From: an uncultured Lachnospiraceae bacterium
GTDB lineage: Bacteria; Bacillota; Clostridia; Lachnospirales; Lachnospiraceae
Reading direction: 5' to 3'
Assembly (NCBI GenBank): GCA_949878435.1
Contig: CATLAK010000002.1
Coordinates: forward strand, 124,001 to 188,000
DNA length: 64,000 bases
Below are positions 1 to 9,400 of this stretch, piece by piece (within the stretch, counting starts at the first letter, position 1; each line of letters begins with the position of its first letter). The notes below the pieces were generated by a model, which was given only the letters and a program-made list of their open reading frames with translations, did no database searches and was not told the DNA's origin. The translations under genes were made by a program, and so were the position numbers.

Positions 1-1
1 A

Positions 2-652
2 ATTTTACAGCATGTAGATCATACCCTGCTGCTGCAGACGGCGACATGGGAAGAAATCAGGCAGATCTGTGACGATGCCATAAAGTATCAGACCGCATCC
101 ATATGTATTCCTCCAGCGTATGTGAGGCAGGCGAGCGAATATGTACAGGGAAAAATGGCAGTCTGTACCGTGATTGGATTTCCCAACGGATATATGACTA
201 CGAAGACGAAAGAGTTTGAGACGAAGGATGCCATTGCAAACGGTGCCGATGAGATCGATATGGTCATCAATGTGGGATGGCTTAAAGATAAAAAGTATGA
301 TCTGGTGGAAGAAGAAATCCGCATTTTAAAGGCAGCGTGCAAAGACAAGATCTTAAAGGTCATTATCGAAACCTGTCTTCTTACGCAGGAAGAGAAAAAG
401 AAGATGTGTGAGATCGTCACGAAAGCCGGAGCAGATTATATCAAAACTTCCACCGGATTTGCAGGCGGCGGCGCAACCTTTGAGGATGTCAAACTGTTTG
501 CGGAAAATGTAGGGGAAGGGGTTAAGATCAAGGCAGCCGGCGGCATTTCGTCCATGGAGGATGCGGAGCAATTTCTTTCCCTGGGGGCAGACCGCTTAGG
601 AACCAGCCGGATCATTAAAATCGTGAAGAAAGAAGAGTCGTCCGGTTATTAA
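2..652 (+). CDS. deoC: Deoxyribose-phosphate aldolase, 5' truncated by window edge
   Basis: Cleaves 2-deoxyribose-5-phosphate to glyceraldehyde-3-phosphate and acetaldehyde, the last step of deoxyribonucleoside catabolism in the cytoplasm. The reading frame is open from base 2, before any start codon, and begins with HVDHTLL, the N-terminal strand typical of DeoC, so only a few codons are missing. The Schiff-base lysine lies in YIKTSTGF and a second conserved lysine in VKIKAAGGI, so the TIM-barrel active site is complete. It is followed 84 bases later by deoB, which makes the substrate. Identification is firm; only the true start is unknown. Confidence 0.95.
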   Translation: MLQHVDHTLLLQTATWEEIRQICDDAIKYQTASICIPPAYVRQASEYVQGKMAVCTVIGFPNGYMTTKTKEFETKDAIANGADEIDMVINVGWLKDKKYDLVEEEIRILKAACKDKILKVIIETCLLTQEEKKKMCEIVTKAGADYIKTSTGFAGGGATFEDVKLFAENVGEGVKIKAAGGISSMEDAEQFLSLGADRLGTSRIIKIVKKEESSGY

Positions 653-736
653 ATTTGCCCGCGGGTTTTGTGATGTTATAGTTTTCAAAGTTTTCAATGA
701 TGTAAATGCCGTTTGCGCGGCGGAATGAGAGGAAAG

Positions 737-1927
737 ATGAACGAATATAAGAGAATTTTTGTGGTAGTTCTTGACTCCCTTGGCATTGGAGCCATGCCGG
801 ATTCGCCGAAGTTTGGGGATGACGGGGTGGACACCTTTGGGCATATCCTGGAGAGGATGGGGAATTTGGAGATTCCCAATCTTGCTAAGCTGGGCATGCT
901 CAATCTTCACACGGCAGGGGACATGAAAGCGGAAAAAGCGCCTATAGGACGGTATATGCGTCTTGGTGAGGCGAGCAACGGGAAGGACACGATGACAGGA
1001 CATTGGGAGATGATGGGAATCAAGACCCAGAAGCCTTTTAAGACCTTCACAGATACCGGATTTCCCCCGGAACTGATTGAAGAGTTGGAGAAGCAGTGCG
1101 GGAAAAAGGTGATAGGAAACAAGAGCGCCAGCGGCACGGAAATTATAGAGGAACTTGGTGAGGAGGAAATAAACACAGGGGCAATGATTGTATACACATC
1201 GGCGGATTCTGTGCTCCAGATCTGTGGGAATGAGGAGGCCTTTGACCTTGAAAATCTATATCGCTGCTGTGAGATCGCAAGAGAAATCACCATGAAGGAT
1301 GAGTGGCGAGTGGGGCGCGTGATTGCACGGCCTTACGTGGGGAAAAAGAAAGGCGAATTTAAGCGGACCAGCAACCGCCATGATTATGCCCTAAAGCCCA
1401 CCGGTCCCACAGTTTTAAATGCGCTTAAGGATGCGGGACTGGATGTGATCGGCGTAGGAAAGATCAATGATATTTTTTGTGGGGAGGGAATCACGCAGAC
1501 TTTTCACTCGGACAGTTCCGTTCATGGAATGGAACAGACTATCGCACTATGCAAAAAAGATTTCCACGGTCTGTGTTTCGTCAATCTGGTGGATTTTGAT
1601 GCTCTTTGGGGGCATCGCAGAAATGTGGAAGGGTATGGTCGTGAGATAGAGAAGTTCGACCGGAATCTGGGAGTTATGCTTAAACAGCTGCGGGAGGACG
1701 ATCTACTGATTCTGACGGCAGACCACGGAAACGATCCTACTTATACGGGAACGGACCATACAAGAGAGTATGTGCCTTTTTTGGCATATGCAAAAAAGAT
1801 GGAGGGCGGCAGAGCGCTGGAGAATGAAGATACGTTTGCGGTTATAGGCGCATCGGTGGCAGAAAATTTCGGTGTCAGGATGCCGGAGGGGACCATCGGC
1901 AGTTCTATTTTGAACAAGCTGGTATAA
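737..1927 (+). CDS. deoB: Phosphopentomutase
   Basis: Interconverts (deoxy)ribose-1-phosphate and 5-phosphate, linking nucleoside phosphorylases to the DeoC aldolase. The protein opens with [14 protein letters not shown], the metal-binding aspartate motif of the alkaline phosphatase/PGM-i superfamily, and has [19 protein letters not shown] near the C-terminus, which supplies the remaining metal ligands. At 396 residues it has the usual DeoB length. The frame is open upstream to a TTG at 713 and an ATG at 725; 737 is chosen because AGAGGA lies just before it and family proteins start close to the [10 protein letters not shown] strand. Same strand as deoC, so probably one deo operon. Confidence 0.95.
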   Translation: MNEYKRIFVVVLDSLGIGAMPDSPKFGDDGVDTFGHILERMGNLEIPNLAKLGMLNLHTAGDMKAEKAPIGRYMRLGEASNGKDTMTGHWEMMGIKTQKPFKTFTDTGFPPELIEELEKQCGKKVIGNKSASGTEIIEELGEEEINTGAMIVYTSADSVLQICGNEEAFDLENLYRCCEIAREITMKDEWRVGRVIARPYVGKKKGEFKRTSNRHDYALKPTGPTVLNALKDAGLDVIGVGKINDIFCGEGITQTFHSDSSVHGMEQTIALCKKDFHGLCFVNLVDFDALWGHRRNVEGYGREIEKFDRNLGVMLKQLREDDLLILTADHGNDPTYTGTDHTREYVPFLAYAKKMEGGRALENEDTFAVIGASVAENFGVRMPEGTIGSSILNKLV

Positions 1928-1985
1928 GCATAAGGACAACAGGAACCGGTAAGAAGGGATGCTGCGCAGGAAAGGAGGACAATTC

Positions 1986-2714
1986 GTGAAAAATAAGATT
2001 TTGTATGATGAATTGCCATTTCTGAAAGACGTGGAGAGGGAAAGACAGGAGCAGTTTGAAGAATATTTTAAGAGCGCGCCGCTGTGGCTGATGGATGCAT
2101 TTCAGACGGAAGAATTAGAAAAAGGAACCATCTTTGTGAGGGAGGGGGAACCGGCGGAAGCGGTGTATTTCGTGGTGAAGGGAATCGTGGAAGCAGTGGA
2201 TTACCGTATTTACGGTCTGCCCTATAACTATATGCAGTTTGACAAGGTTTATGCCTTCGGCGGAATGGAATTTATCATGGATTTGGAAGTCTACAGGACA
2301 ACGCTCCGGGCACTGACGGACTGCACGGTGGTGAAACTTTCCAGAACAAAGTTTGAAAAATGGATGTACGCGGATATCAGGGCAATGAAGCATGAAGCAA
2401 AGCTGGTGGGGGAATACTTATCGAAAGAAGGACGCAACAGCAGACTATTCCTCTTCCTCCAGGGAACTGACAGGCTGGCGCTTTTATTACTTGAACGCTA
2501 TGAGCGGTACAGCAAAAACGGTCTTTTGCTCCTAAAAGGGAATCGTCAGAACCTGGCGGATGAAACGGGGCTGTGTATCAAGAGTATCAGCAGAGGTGTA
2601 AAGAAGTTCATGGAAGACGGACTTATTACGAAAGAAGGAAATCAGATTATGGTGGATAAAAAGCAATATGAGGGTTTAAAGAAAATGGTTTCCATGAAAA
2701 TTGATTTGGGATGA
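1986..2714 (+). CDS. Crp/Fnr-family transcriptional regulator
   Basis: Predicted DNA-binding regulator of 242 residues. The N-terminal half is a cyclic-nucleotide-binding-like beta barrel (EKGTIFVREGEPAEAVYFVV, about residues 45-65). The C-terminal part carries a Crp-type helix-turn-helix (RQNLADETGLCIKSISRGVK). No Fnr-like N-terminal cysteine cluster is visible, so an iron-sulfur oxygen sensor is unlikely; the ligand is unknown. The start is a GTG at 1986, seven bases after GGAGG (1974-1978), preferred over the ATG at 1959 that precedes that site. Its stop overlaps an ATG of the next frame (ATGA at 2711), which suggests translational coupling with the acetyltransferase-like gene. It could control the deo genes upstream or that neighbour. 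Confidence 0.85.
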   Translation: MKNKILYDELPFLKDVERERQEQFEEYFKSAPLWLMDAFQTEELEKGTIFVREGEPAEAVYFVVKGIVEAVDYRIYGLPYNYMQFDKVYAFGGMEFIMDLEVYRTTLRALTDCTVVKLSRTKFEKWMYADIRAMKHEAKLVGEYLSKEGRNSRLFLFLQGTDRLALLLLERYERYSKNGLLLLKGNRQNLADETGLCIKSISRGVKKFMEDGLITKEGNQIMVDKKQYEGLKKMVSMKIDLG

Positions 2715-2731
2715 AGGGAAGGTGCAGGGGA

Positions 2732-3370
2732 ATGGGATATCGGTATCTGGATATGGAGACGTATAAGAGAAAGGCGCATTTTGATTATTTCAGCAGCCTG
2801 ACTTATCCATACTGCGGCATAACGGTAAATGTGGATATCACAGATTTACTTGAAAAGATAAAGAAAGGGCGTCTGCCCTTTTTCTTTACCATCTGTTATT
2901 GTGTGTCTAGAGCAGCAAATGGCATTGCCGAATTCAGGCAGAGGATTGTTGACGGCAGAATTATTGAATTTGACAGATGCAAAACTTCTTATACATTGGC
3001 ATTGGAAGATGAGACATTCTGCTATTGTGAATTGGAGGATGACATGCCTTTTTTGGAGTATCTTGCATATGCCGCCCAAATGCAGGAGAAAGCAAAGAGG
3101 GAACGTTCAATTGATGAAGAGGAAGAAGAAGTATATGAAAAGTTTTTTGTATCCACGTTACCGTGGGTTTCGTATACTGCGCTTGTTCAGGCAGTCCCAA
3201 TTCCGGCAGACAGCAATCCCCGGATTACATGGGGGAAATATTTTGTGCAGGGGAACAGAACGCTTTTGCCGGTGTCAGTCTTATGTCATCATGCGCTGGT
3301 TGACGGGGTGCATCTGGCTCATTTTTACGAATTGCTGGAAGAGCAGTTTGCATTGTTAATAAATGAATAG
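2732..3370 (+). CDS. Chloramphenicol acetyltransferase-like protein (CatA superfamily)
   Basis: A 212-residue member of the trimeric CAT fold, which transfers acetyl from acetyl-CoA to a hydroxyl. Family marks in order: DMETYKRKAHFDYF near the N-terminus, PWVSYT containing the active-site serine region, and CHHALVDGVHLAHF in which the second histidine (H187) is the catalytic base. The motif departs from the drug-resistance consensus: the residue before the histidine pair is cysteine, not a hydrophobic residue after glutamine, and a valine follows DG where phenylalanine or tyrosine is usual. It may therefore act on another alcohol. The ATG at 2732 is favoured over 2711 because AGGGGA precedes it and the product then begins like other CATs. 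Coupled to the Crp-like gene. Confidence 0.8.
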   Translation: MGYRYLDMETYKRKAHFDYFSSLTYPYCGITVNVDITDLLEKIKKGRLPFFFTICYCVSRAANGIAEFRQRIVDGRIIEFDRCKTSYTLALEDETFCYCELEDDMPFLEYLAYAAQMQEKAKRERSIDEEEEEVYEKFFVSTLPWVSYTALVQAVPIPADSNPRITWGKYFVQGNRTLLPVSVLCHHALVDGVHLAHFYELLEEQFALLINE

Positions 3371-3469
3371 CAGCCATTGCCGTTGATTTAGCGGTATTCT
3401 CTCACATAAACGTAAGGACTGCGTAAGATAGGTATAGCAGTGATTATGATGGTGAATGGGAGAATGTGT

Positions 3470-5284
3470 ATGGCAAATCAGAAGTTGGAGACATTGCTTA
3501 ATCTTGCACTTGAGATAGAGGAAGCACAGAGGCGCAAATCCGGACAGCTGGGAGTAGGATTCTTAGAGGAAACAGGTACATGGGAGTTGATCGTGAAGTA
3601 CAATGGGGATTTGGGAAGGCTTCGGAGCAATGTGATACGGGTGGAGGAATTGATTGCGGGGTATGCAATCGTGACCATACCGGAGGGACTGATTGAAACA
3701 TTTTCCCAGCTGGACGAAGTGGAATATGTGGAAAAGCCCAAAAGACTTTATTTTTCTACTCTGCAGGGAAGGCAGGCTTCCTGTATCTTTCCGGTATCCG
3801 CAAGAGAACCCTACCTGACAGGAAGAGGCGTTTTAGTTGCCGTGATCGATTCTGGAATCGACTTTGAAAGTCCGGAGTTTCGGGATGCACAGGGAAATAC
3901 AAGAATCCAGTTTTTGTGGGATCAGACGCTAAATGCGGAACAAGTCAACAGCCAGCTGCCGGAAGGGAACGAGGAATTTGCCGGGGCGGCGGCTCCGCCG
4001 GATGGATTTGAAATGGGAGTAGAATTTTCAAAGTACCGCATCGATGCGGCGTTAGAAAGCCGCTTCCCGCAAAGCATCGTGCCCAGCATAGACAGCTCGG
4101 GGCACGGGACGGCAGTGGCTGCCATAGCGGCAGCAGGAGGAATGCTTTCAGAAGGACAGTATCAGGGAGTGGCGCCGGAGAGCGAACTTCTGATTGTAAA
4201 GATGGGGACGCCCAGACCGGATTCTTTTCCAAAGACGACGGAACTGATGCGTGCCATGACGTATGCCGTCAAAAAGGCGGTGGAACTGGGCAAGCCCCTC
4301 GCCATCAATTTAAGTTTTGGAAATACCTACGGCTCCCATGACGGGACTTCGCTGGTGGAGCGTTTCCTTGACAATGCGGCAGAAATTGGAAGATGTGTCA
4401 CCTGTGTGGGAAGCGGCAATGAGGGAGCGGCAGGGGGGCATGTGGCCGGCAGTTTCGGGATGAACAGCCGCCCTTCGCAAGGCCGGTGGGTGGAACTTAG
4501 TGTGGGAACCTACCAGACCACGGTAAATGTCCAGCTTTGGAAGGAATATGTGGATATTTTAGGGATAGCGCTTATTTCACCTGGAGGCGAGGAAGTGGCG
4601 GTGGATGTGCAGATGCAGGGCGGGAGAAGTGTGACGCTGGAGGATACGCAGATTCTCATTTATGTAGGAGAGCCCTCTCCGTATTCCGTAAATCAGGAAA
4701 TTTATTTTGATTTTCTTCCCATAGACAGATATGTGAATCAGGGAATATGGACGATCCACATCTACCCGGTTAAAACAGTGACGGGAAATTATGATTTATA
4801 TCTGCCAAGCAGTGTGGTGCTCAATGCCGGCACCCGCTTTTTTGCGCCTACGCCGGTGAAGACACTGACGATTCCCTCCACCGCATCTAAGGTCATAACG
4901 GTGGGGGCGTATGATGCCGGCTTTGAGGCATATGCGGACTTCTCGGGGAGAGGGTATCCCCTTGTGAGCATTCCGGGGGAGCGAGTCTCCCAGGGGGATG
5001 TAAAACCAGACATCGCCGCGCCTGGAACCAATATAAGCACCATAGGTCCTAATAAAACTTTTGTGCAGGTTTCAGGGACCTCCTTTGCAACGCCTTTCGT
5101 GACCGGAAGCGCGGCACTTTTGATGGAATGGGGGATCGTGAGGGGGAACGATCCGTTTTTGTATGGGGAGAAAGTGAAGGCGTATTTTAGGAGAGGGGCA
5201 AGGGAGCTTAGGGGGGAGAGTGTGTATCCGAATGATAAGGTGGGGTATGGGGCGATTTGTGTCGAAAATAGTCTACCTATGTAA
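3470..5284 (+). CDS. S8 family subtilisin-like serine peptidase
   Basis: A 604-residue subtilase with an intact catalytic triad: D127 in VIDSGID, H212 in SGHGT and S538 in GTSFATP. A large insert between the histidine and serine blocks resembles the long-insert clostridial subtilases of the CspB type. The N-terminal 100 residues look like a prodomain (VEELIAGYAIVTIPEG, then VEYVEKPKRL). There is no signal peptide or membrane segment, so export is not obvious. Start 3470 has GGGAGA six bases upstream; ATGs at 3446, 3449 and 3464 are alternatives. The last codons, GYGAICVENSLPM, recur as isolated fossils at 10616 and 12260, suggesting a former tandem array of such peptidases. Confidence 0.9.
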   Translation: MANQKLETLLNLALEIEEAQRRKSGQLGVGFLEETGTWELIVKYNGDLGRLRSNVIRVEELIAGYAIVTIPEGLIETFSQLDEVEYVEKPKRLYFSTLQGRQASCIFPVSAREPYLTGRGVLVAVIDSGIDFESPEFRDAQGNTRIQFLWDQTLNAEQVNSQLPEGNEEFAGAAAPPDGFEMGVEFSKYRIDAALESRFPQSIVPSIDSSGHGTAVAAIAAAGGMLSEGQYQGVAPESELLIVKMGTPRPDSFPKTTELMRAMTYAVKKAVELGKPLAINLSFGNTYGSHDGTSLVERFLDNAAEIGRCVTCVGSGNEGAAGGHVAGSFGMNSRPSQGRWVELSVGTYQTTVNVQLWKEYVDILGIALISPGGEEVAVDVQMQGGRSVTLEDTQILIYVGEPSPYSVNQEIYFDFLPIDRYVNQGIWTIHIYPVKTVTGNYDLYLPSSVVLNAGTRFFAPTPVKTLTIPSTASKVITVGAYDAGFEAYADFSGRGYPLVSIPGERVSQGDVKPDIAAPGTNISTIGPNKTFVQVSGTSFATPFVTGSAALLMEWGIVRGNDPFLYGEKVKAYFRRGARELRGESVYPNDKVGYGAICVENSLPM

Positions 5285-5305
5285 AAGAGAGTAGATTTTT
5301 AGGGG

Positions 5306-5353
5306 AATAAGCACTTTGCTTTGGCATATATATTGTCGAATAAAGTGCTTATT
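5306..5353. repeat. 12-bp inverted repeat after the subtilase gene
   Basis: AATAAGCACTTT (5306-5317) is repeated as its exact reverse complement at 5342-5353, separated by 24 bases. It sits 22 bases after the subtilase stop and could fold as a transcription terminator, but no T-run follows. It could equally be a boundary scar of the accessory island that begins here. Confidence 0.6.
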
Positions 5354-5440
5354 GTACGTTGTTTGGATTTTATATAAATATTTGGTAGGGCTAAAACGAA
5401 TCACAATTTATAAATAGCATGGATTTTTTAGAATGAAAAT

Positions 5441-5454
5441 AGAACTTATGTTCG
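5441..5454. promoter_or_regulatory. LexA/DinR-like SOS box
   Basis: AGAACTTATGTTCG contains the perfect core GAAC-N4-GTTC of the Gram-positive LexA operator (consensus CGAACRNRYGTTYC), with mismatches only at the outer positions and one spacer base. It ends seven bases before the -35 hexamer of the promoter driving the KilA-N gene, a position where a bound repressor would block RNA polymerase. The core match is seen; LexA control is inferred. Confidence 0.45.
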
Positions 5455-5461
5455 AAATTAA

Positions 5462-5490
5462 TTGAAAAAGTAGAGATGGTATGCTATACT
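5462..5490 (+). promoter_or_regulatory. Sigma-A-type promoter for the KilA-N/nuclease operon
   Basis: TTGAAA (5462-5467) and TATACT (5485-5490) are separated by exactly 17 bases and lie 48 bases before the KilA-N start codon. Confidence 0.6.
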
Positions 5491-5538
5491 TATACATGAG
5501 TAATAAGATTTTAATCAGTGCCATAGGGGAGGAGAAAG

Positions 5539-6384
5539 ATGGGAAAAAATAAAGTAATTGTGGTGCAAAACATTAACGTTACTGTTTCAGAGGAAAATTT
5601 TGATGATTATATCTGTATTACTGATATTGCAAAAGCTAAAGTTGGTGAGTCCCGAGGAGCAGATGTTGTAAAAAACTGGATGCGAAACAGAGCAACTTTG
5701 GAATTTTTAGGTACATGGGAGCAAATCTACAATCCTGCTTTTAAAGTGGTCGAATTCGACCACTTTAAAAGCGAAGCAGGTTTACATACATTTGTATTAA
5801 GTGTTTCGGAATGGATTGAAAAGACAGAAGCAATAGGATTATTTGTGAAACGTGGAAAATATGGAGGAACGTATGCGCATAAAGATATTGCATTTGAATT
5901 TGCTTCGGCGATCAGCCCTGTTTTTAAACTATATTTGATCAAAGAATTTCAAAGACTCAAAGAAGTGGAGAATGATGCAAAGAAAATTGAGTGGGATGCA
6001 AAAAGATTTCTGTCTAAAAACAATTATCTGATTCAAACAGATGCGGTTAAAAATTACTTGATTCCGTCAGAAAATTATAAAGAAAATTTAGAGTGGCTGG
6101 CATATGCAGAAGAAGCGGATATTTTGAATGTTGCATTATTCGGATTTACTGCAAAAGCATGGAGGGATGAAAATCCTGAATTGGCAAAAAAGAATAATGT
6201 AAGAGATTTTGCTTCAATAAATGAACTTACAGTTTTGTCTAACTTGGAAACACATAATGCACAAATGATTCGTGAGGGTAGAAGTAAGGCAGAAAGATTT
6301 CAAATTTTAAAAGAGATTGCAGAATATCAGTTGAATATTCTTAAAGCGGCGGAAAAGATAAAATTGATTGAAGAACAAACATAA
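5539..6384 (+). CDS. KilA-N domain protein
   Basis: A 281-residue protein with an N-terminal KilA-N DNA-binding domain (about residues 1-135), a fold known from phage antirepressors and large DNA viruses. Visible marks are ITDIAKAKVG, KNWMRNRATLEFLG, the WIEKTEAIGL helix and GKYGGTYAHKDIAFEFASAI. The C-terminal half (EWLAYAEEADILNVALFGFT onward) is helical and ends in a charged, coiled-coil-like segment. A strong GGGGAGGAG precedes the ATG. Codons 67-78 are written inside a perfect 36-bp palindrome (see 5737). The gene is AT-rich compared with its flanks and sits 43 bases upstream of the nuclease/ATPase gene on the same strand. Likely a DNA-binding regulator or phage-antirepressor relative; its target is unknown. 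Confidence 0.85.
   Translation: MGKNKVIVVQNINVTVSEENFDDYICITDIAKAKVGESRGADVVKNWMRNRATLEFLGTWEQIYNPAFKVVEFDHFKSEAGLHTFVLSVSEWIEKTEAIGLFVKRGKYGGTYAHKDIAFEFASAISPVFKLYLIKEFQRLKEVENDAKKIEWDAKRFLSKNNYLIQTDAVKNYLIPSENYKENLEWLAYAEEADILNVALFGFTAKAWRDENPELAKKNNVRDFASINELTVLSNLETHNAQMIREGRSKAERFQILKEIAEYQLNILKAAEKIKLIEEQT
5737..5772. repeat. 36-bp perfect palindrome inside the KilA-N gene
   Basis: Left arm GCTTTTAAAGTGGTCGAA (5737-5754) is followed with no spacer by its exact reverse complement (5755-5772). In frame it encodes the part of the KilA-N domain around KVVEFDHFK. The inner 24 bases recur identically at 12212-12235 in non-coding DNA. It could be a binding site for the encoded protein, an mRNA hairpin, or a recombination or cruciform site. 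Confidence 0.9.
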
Positions 6385-6427
6385 GAAATGTAGGTGATAT
6401 ATAGAATAAGATAAGTGAAGGTGAAGC

Positions 6428-9400
6428 ATGGACAAAAGCAAATTTCAAAAATCTGATATGGGGGCGCAAGCAGCTTGGAAAGGATTTTCTTCCCAAACAT
6501 TTTATATTGCTGCCAGATTGATTTCAGATGAGCAAGGGTATGAATATTACCCAGAAAACATTGAGGATTTAGTAGTGAAAAGGAATGGTATTATTGTTGA
6601 AGCAGTCCAAATCAAAAATATTTCTGCTGCTTTAACGCTTTCAAGCCTTGCATTGACTAAAACATCTACAGGTGGAGAAGGGTTTTTTAATCGTATGTGT
6701 AGTATACACATACAGAATCCCCTTTTTAATGATATTAGGATTGTTCATTTTGGATATTTAGGAATTGAACTTCAAGAAGTTGTAAATAATAATGAAGAGA
6801 CAAAAAAACGTTTATCAAATCGGCTTAAGGAAAAACATAATCTTACAGAAGAAGAGGCAGCTTGGCTGATAAATTCTATGAAGTTTGAAAAGGCTGATAT
6901 TGATGAGCTTAAGAAAAATATTTATTCACAAATTAGTAGTTATGTTCCTGTTATGGCAGCACCTGACTTAGCACAGGAACTATTAATTCAATATATTGCA
7001 GAACTTTCTAGGACAAAAGGTTTTACTACTTTAGAGATATGGCGGGAAAAAGTACATAAGATAGGTGTTAGTGTTGCAGCGTTAGATGGCTTTTATAAAG
7101 AATACAATAAATCATTGGTATGTCTGAGTGAACTTCAGATGAATGGTAGTCCAGAACAGCTTCAAGAAGAGTTTTTTCAAGGTGTATCTGCTCATCCTGC
7201 TCATATTCGTTTGGGATTAGATTTTAAGCGGAATTATTGGCTTCAGGAGATACATAAAATTCTTGAAAATACAGGAGTTGCTTTAGTTAAAGGAGTTTCG
7301 GGGCAGGGGAAATCTGCACTGTGTTATCGTTATTTGTTGGAAACATATCCCGAAGGGGTTGTATTTTGTATACGTGCCATTGCGACAGAAGGACAAGCTC
7401 AAAATTTAGTTTCAGCCTTAGATGGACTTGGAAAGTATAATAGAAATCTCATTATTTACATTGATGTTCAACCGGGAGAAACGCTTTGGGCCTTTTTATT
7501 GCAAGAATTACAATCGCGTGGATTAAAGATTCCCGTTCTGATTTCGATTCGTGATGAAGATTATAATATTACGCCTATAAATGGAAAAGCAATTAAATAT
7601 GATGTTATTGAACTAGAATTGTCTGAAACAGAGGCGGAGCAAATTTACAATACACTTACCATTGGGTATCCTCATTCATCTCATAGAACTTTTGAGGAGG
7701 CATGGCAATCATTTGGGGGAGATGGACCGTTAATTGAATTTGTATATCTGCTTACAAATAATCAAACTCTTACCAAGCGCCTTCAAAATCAGATTGATTT
7801 TTTATTGCAAGAAGGAATTTCAGATGAGTGGTTAGAATTGCTTCAATTAGTTTGTTACGCTGGGCGTTTGGGATGTGCTGTTGATTATTGTAAAATTAAG
7901 GAAGTGATAACATGTACTTCTATGCAAGCGGCTGTAAGACGTTTGAAAGATGAATATTTGATAAGAATCACTAATGATAATAAGCTTGAAGCGCTTCACC
8001 CAATACGAGCCCAAATAGTTTATGATGTATTACGAAATCAGATTTGTACGACTGCAAAAGACATTGTATTCAAGACACTTTCGTGTGTATCATCAAAAAA
8101 TGTAAGACTAATCTTAATGGATTATTTTTCGCAATATGAGTATAGGTTAGTTGAGATTCAGCAACTTGCCCAAATTTATTTTAGAGATTGGGTGGGATAT
8201 GCAAATGCGATTAAGGCAATGCTTTGGCTAGATGCAAAACGTTATGCTGATAATAATATGGATTTTATTCAGAGCTTTATTGAGCGGTATGGAAAAGGAT
8301 GGTTTTGCTTTTTACCACGGGATCTTTCAGGAATAGAATGCCAAAATGAGCTTATAGCTGATAGTATGGCAGATATTGAAGTGTTTAGTAAAGCGGAGTT
8401 TCAGAAGATAATTGATGAAACAAAAAGTTCACTTATATCCTTAGTGATTGACTATGAGGCAACAGATTGTTTTATCAGAAATTGTGTGTATCCTGATGTA
8501 TTGCCTGATTCAGATGAGGAAAGGGCATCATTTGGATATGCGTTATTTTGGATGGCTAAACGTAATTTGGCTATAACGTTGTTGTTCAGTTCAAACGAAA
8601 TAGTAAAGAGTGTTTGTACAGGTGAAATACAAAGCTGTGCAGATGCTATACGTGGACTTTTTGAACATCCGACATTGTCAGACAGTTATCAAAGTGCAGT
8701 GGAAGAAATTGTTAAGCGGTTAATTTTTGAAATGAGAATTATCTCTTTTTCTGTCACGGATGATGAGGTAAATTGTAAATTTGTACCCTCATTTTTGACG
8801 GAAGAAACTATTTCTGAAAATAAGAATGAGAATCAATATTGGCGAATTAAAATGCTGAATATTCTTCAGCAAATTTATCCGGAGATGGAATATATTAATA
8901 TTGAATTGATTGGTGTTGATCTTCTAACTGATTTGGGAATTAAGGCTATGGACGATAAACTGCATATCAATAAAAGCAATCGTCATAATAGCTGGACAAC
9001 TGAGGTAAATGGATGGGTAAAAAATCGGATAGATTATGCCTTTCGCCCGATTTCGTGGAATCAATATGTCTCAGAAATTGATGAAATGAGGTGCAATGCT
9101 AATGAGTTAATTCAGGAGACAATCAAATTAATTGATGATATTTACAAAAAAGGACATTTTACGAAAGATAGATGGAAGCGAATTGAAGAACGTATAAAAA
9201 ATTTCAGAACTCATATATTTTCAGAAAACAGATTGCCGTTTTTTGCGGTTGATCCCTATTGTCTTTATTCGGAAGGAAGTAGTAAGCAACCAATAGCAGA
9301 ATATTTTCCAATGCAACAATTGCTTTCGGTTGGAAAATATGAAAAATTTAGAAAACTTTTGAATAGGGTATATGCGTCTCTGGACAATTTCTTTAACCAG

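Noticed and set aside
655..680. GC-rich CCCGCGGG followed by TTTT after deoC as a terminator
   Set aside because: The stem would need a two-base loop, and deoB follows as a likely co-transcribed gene.
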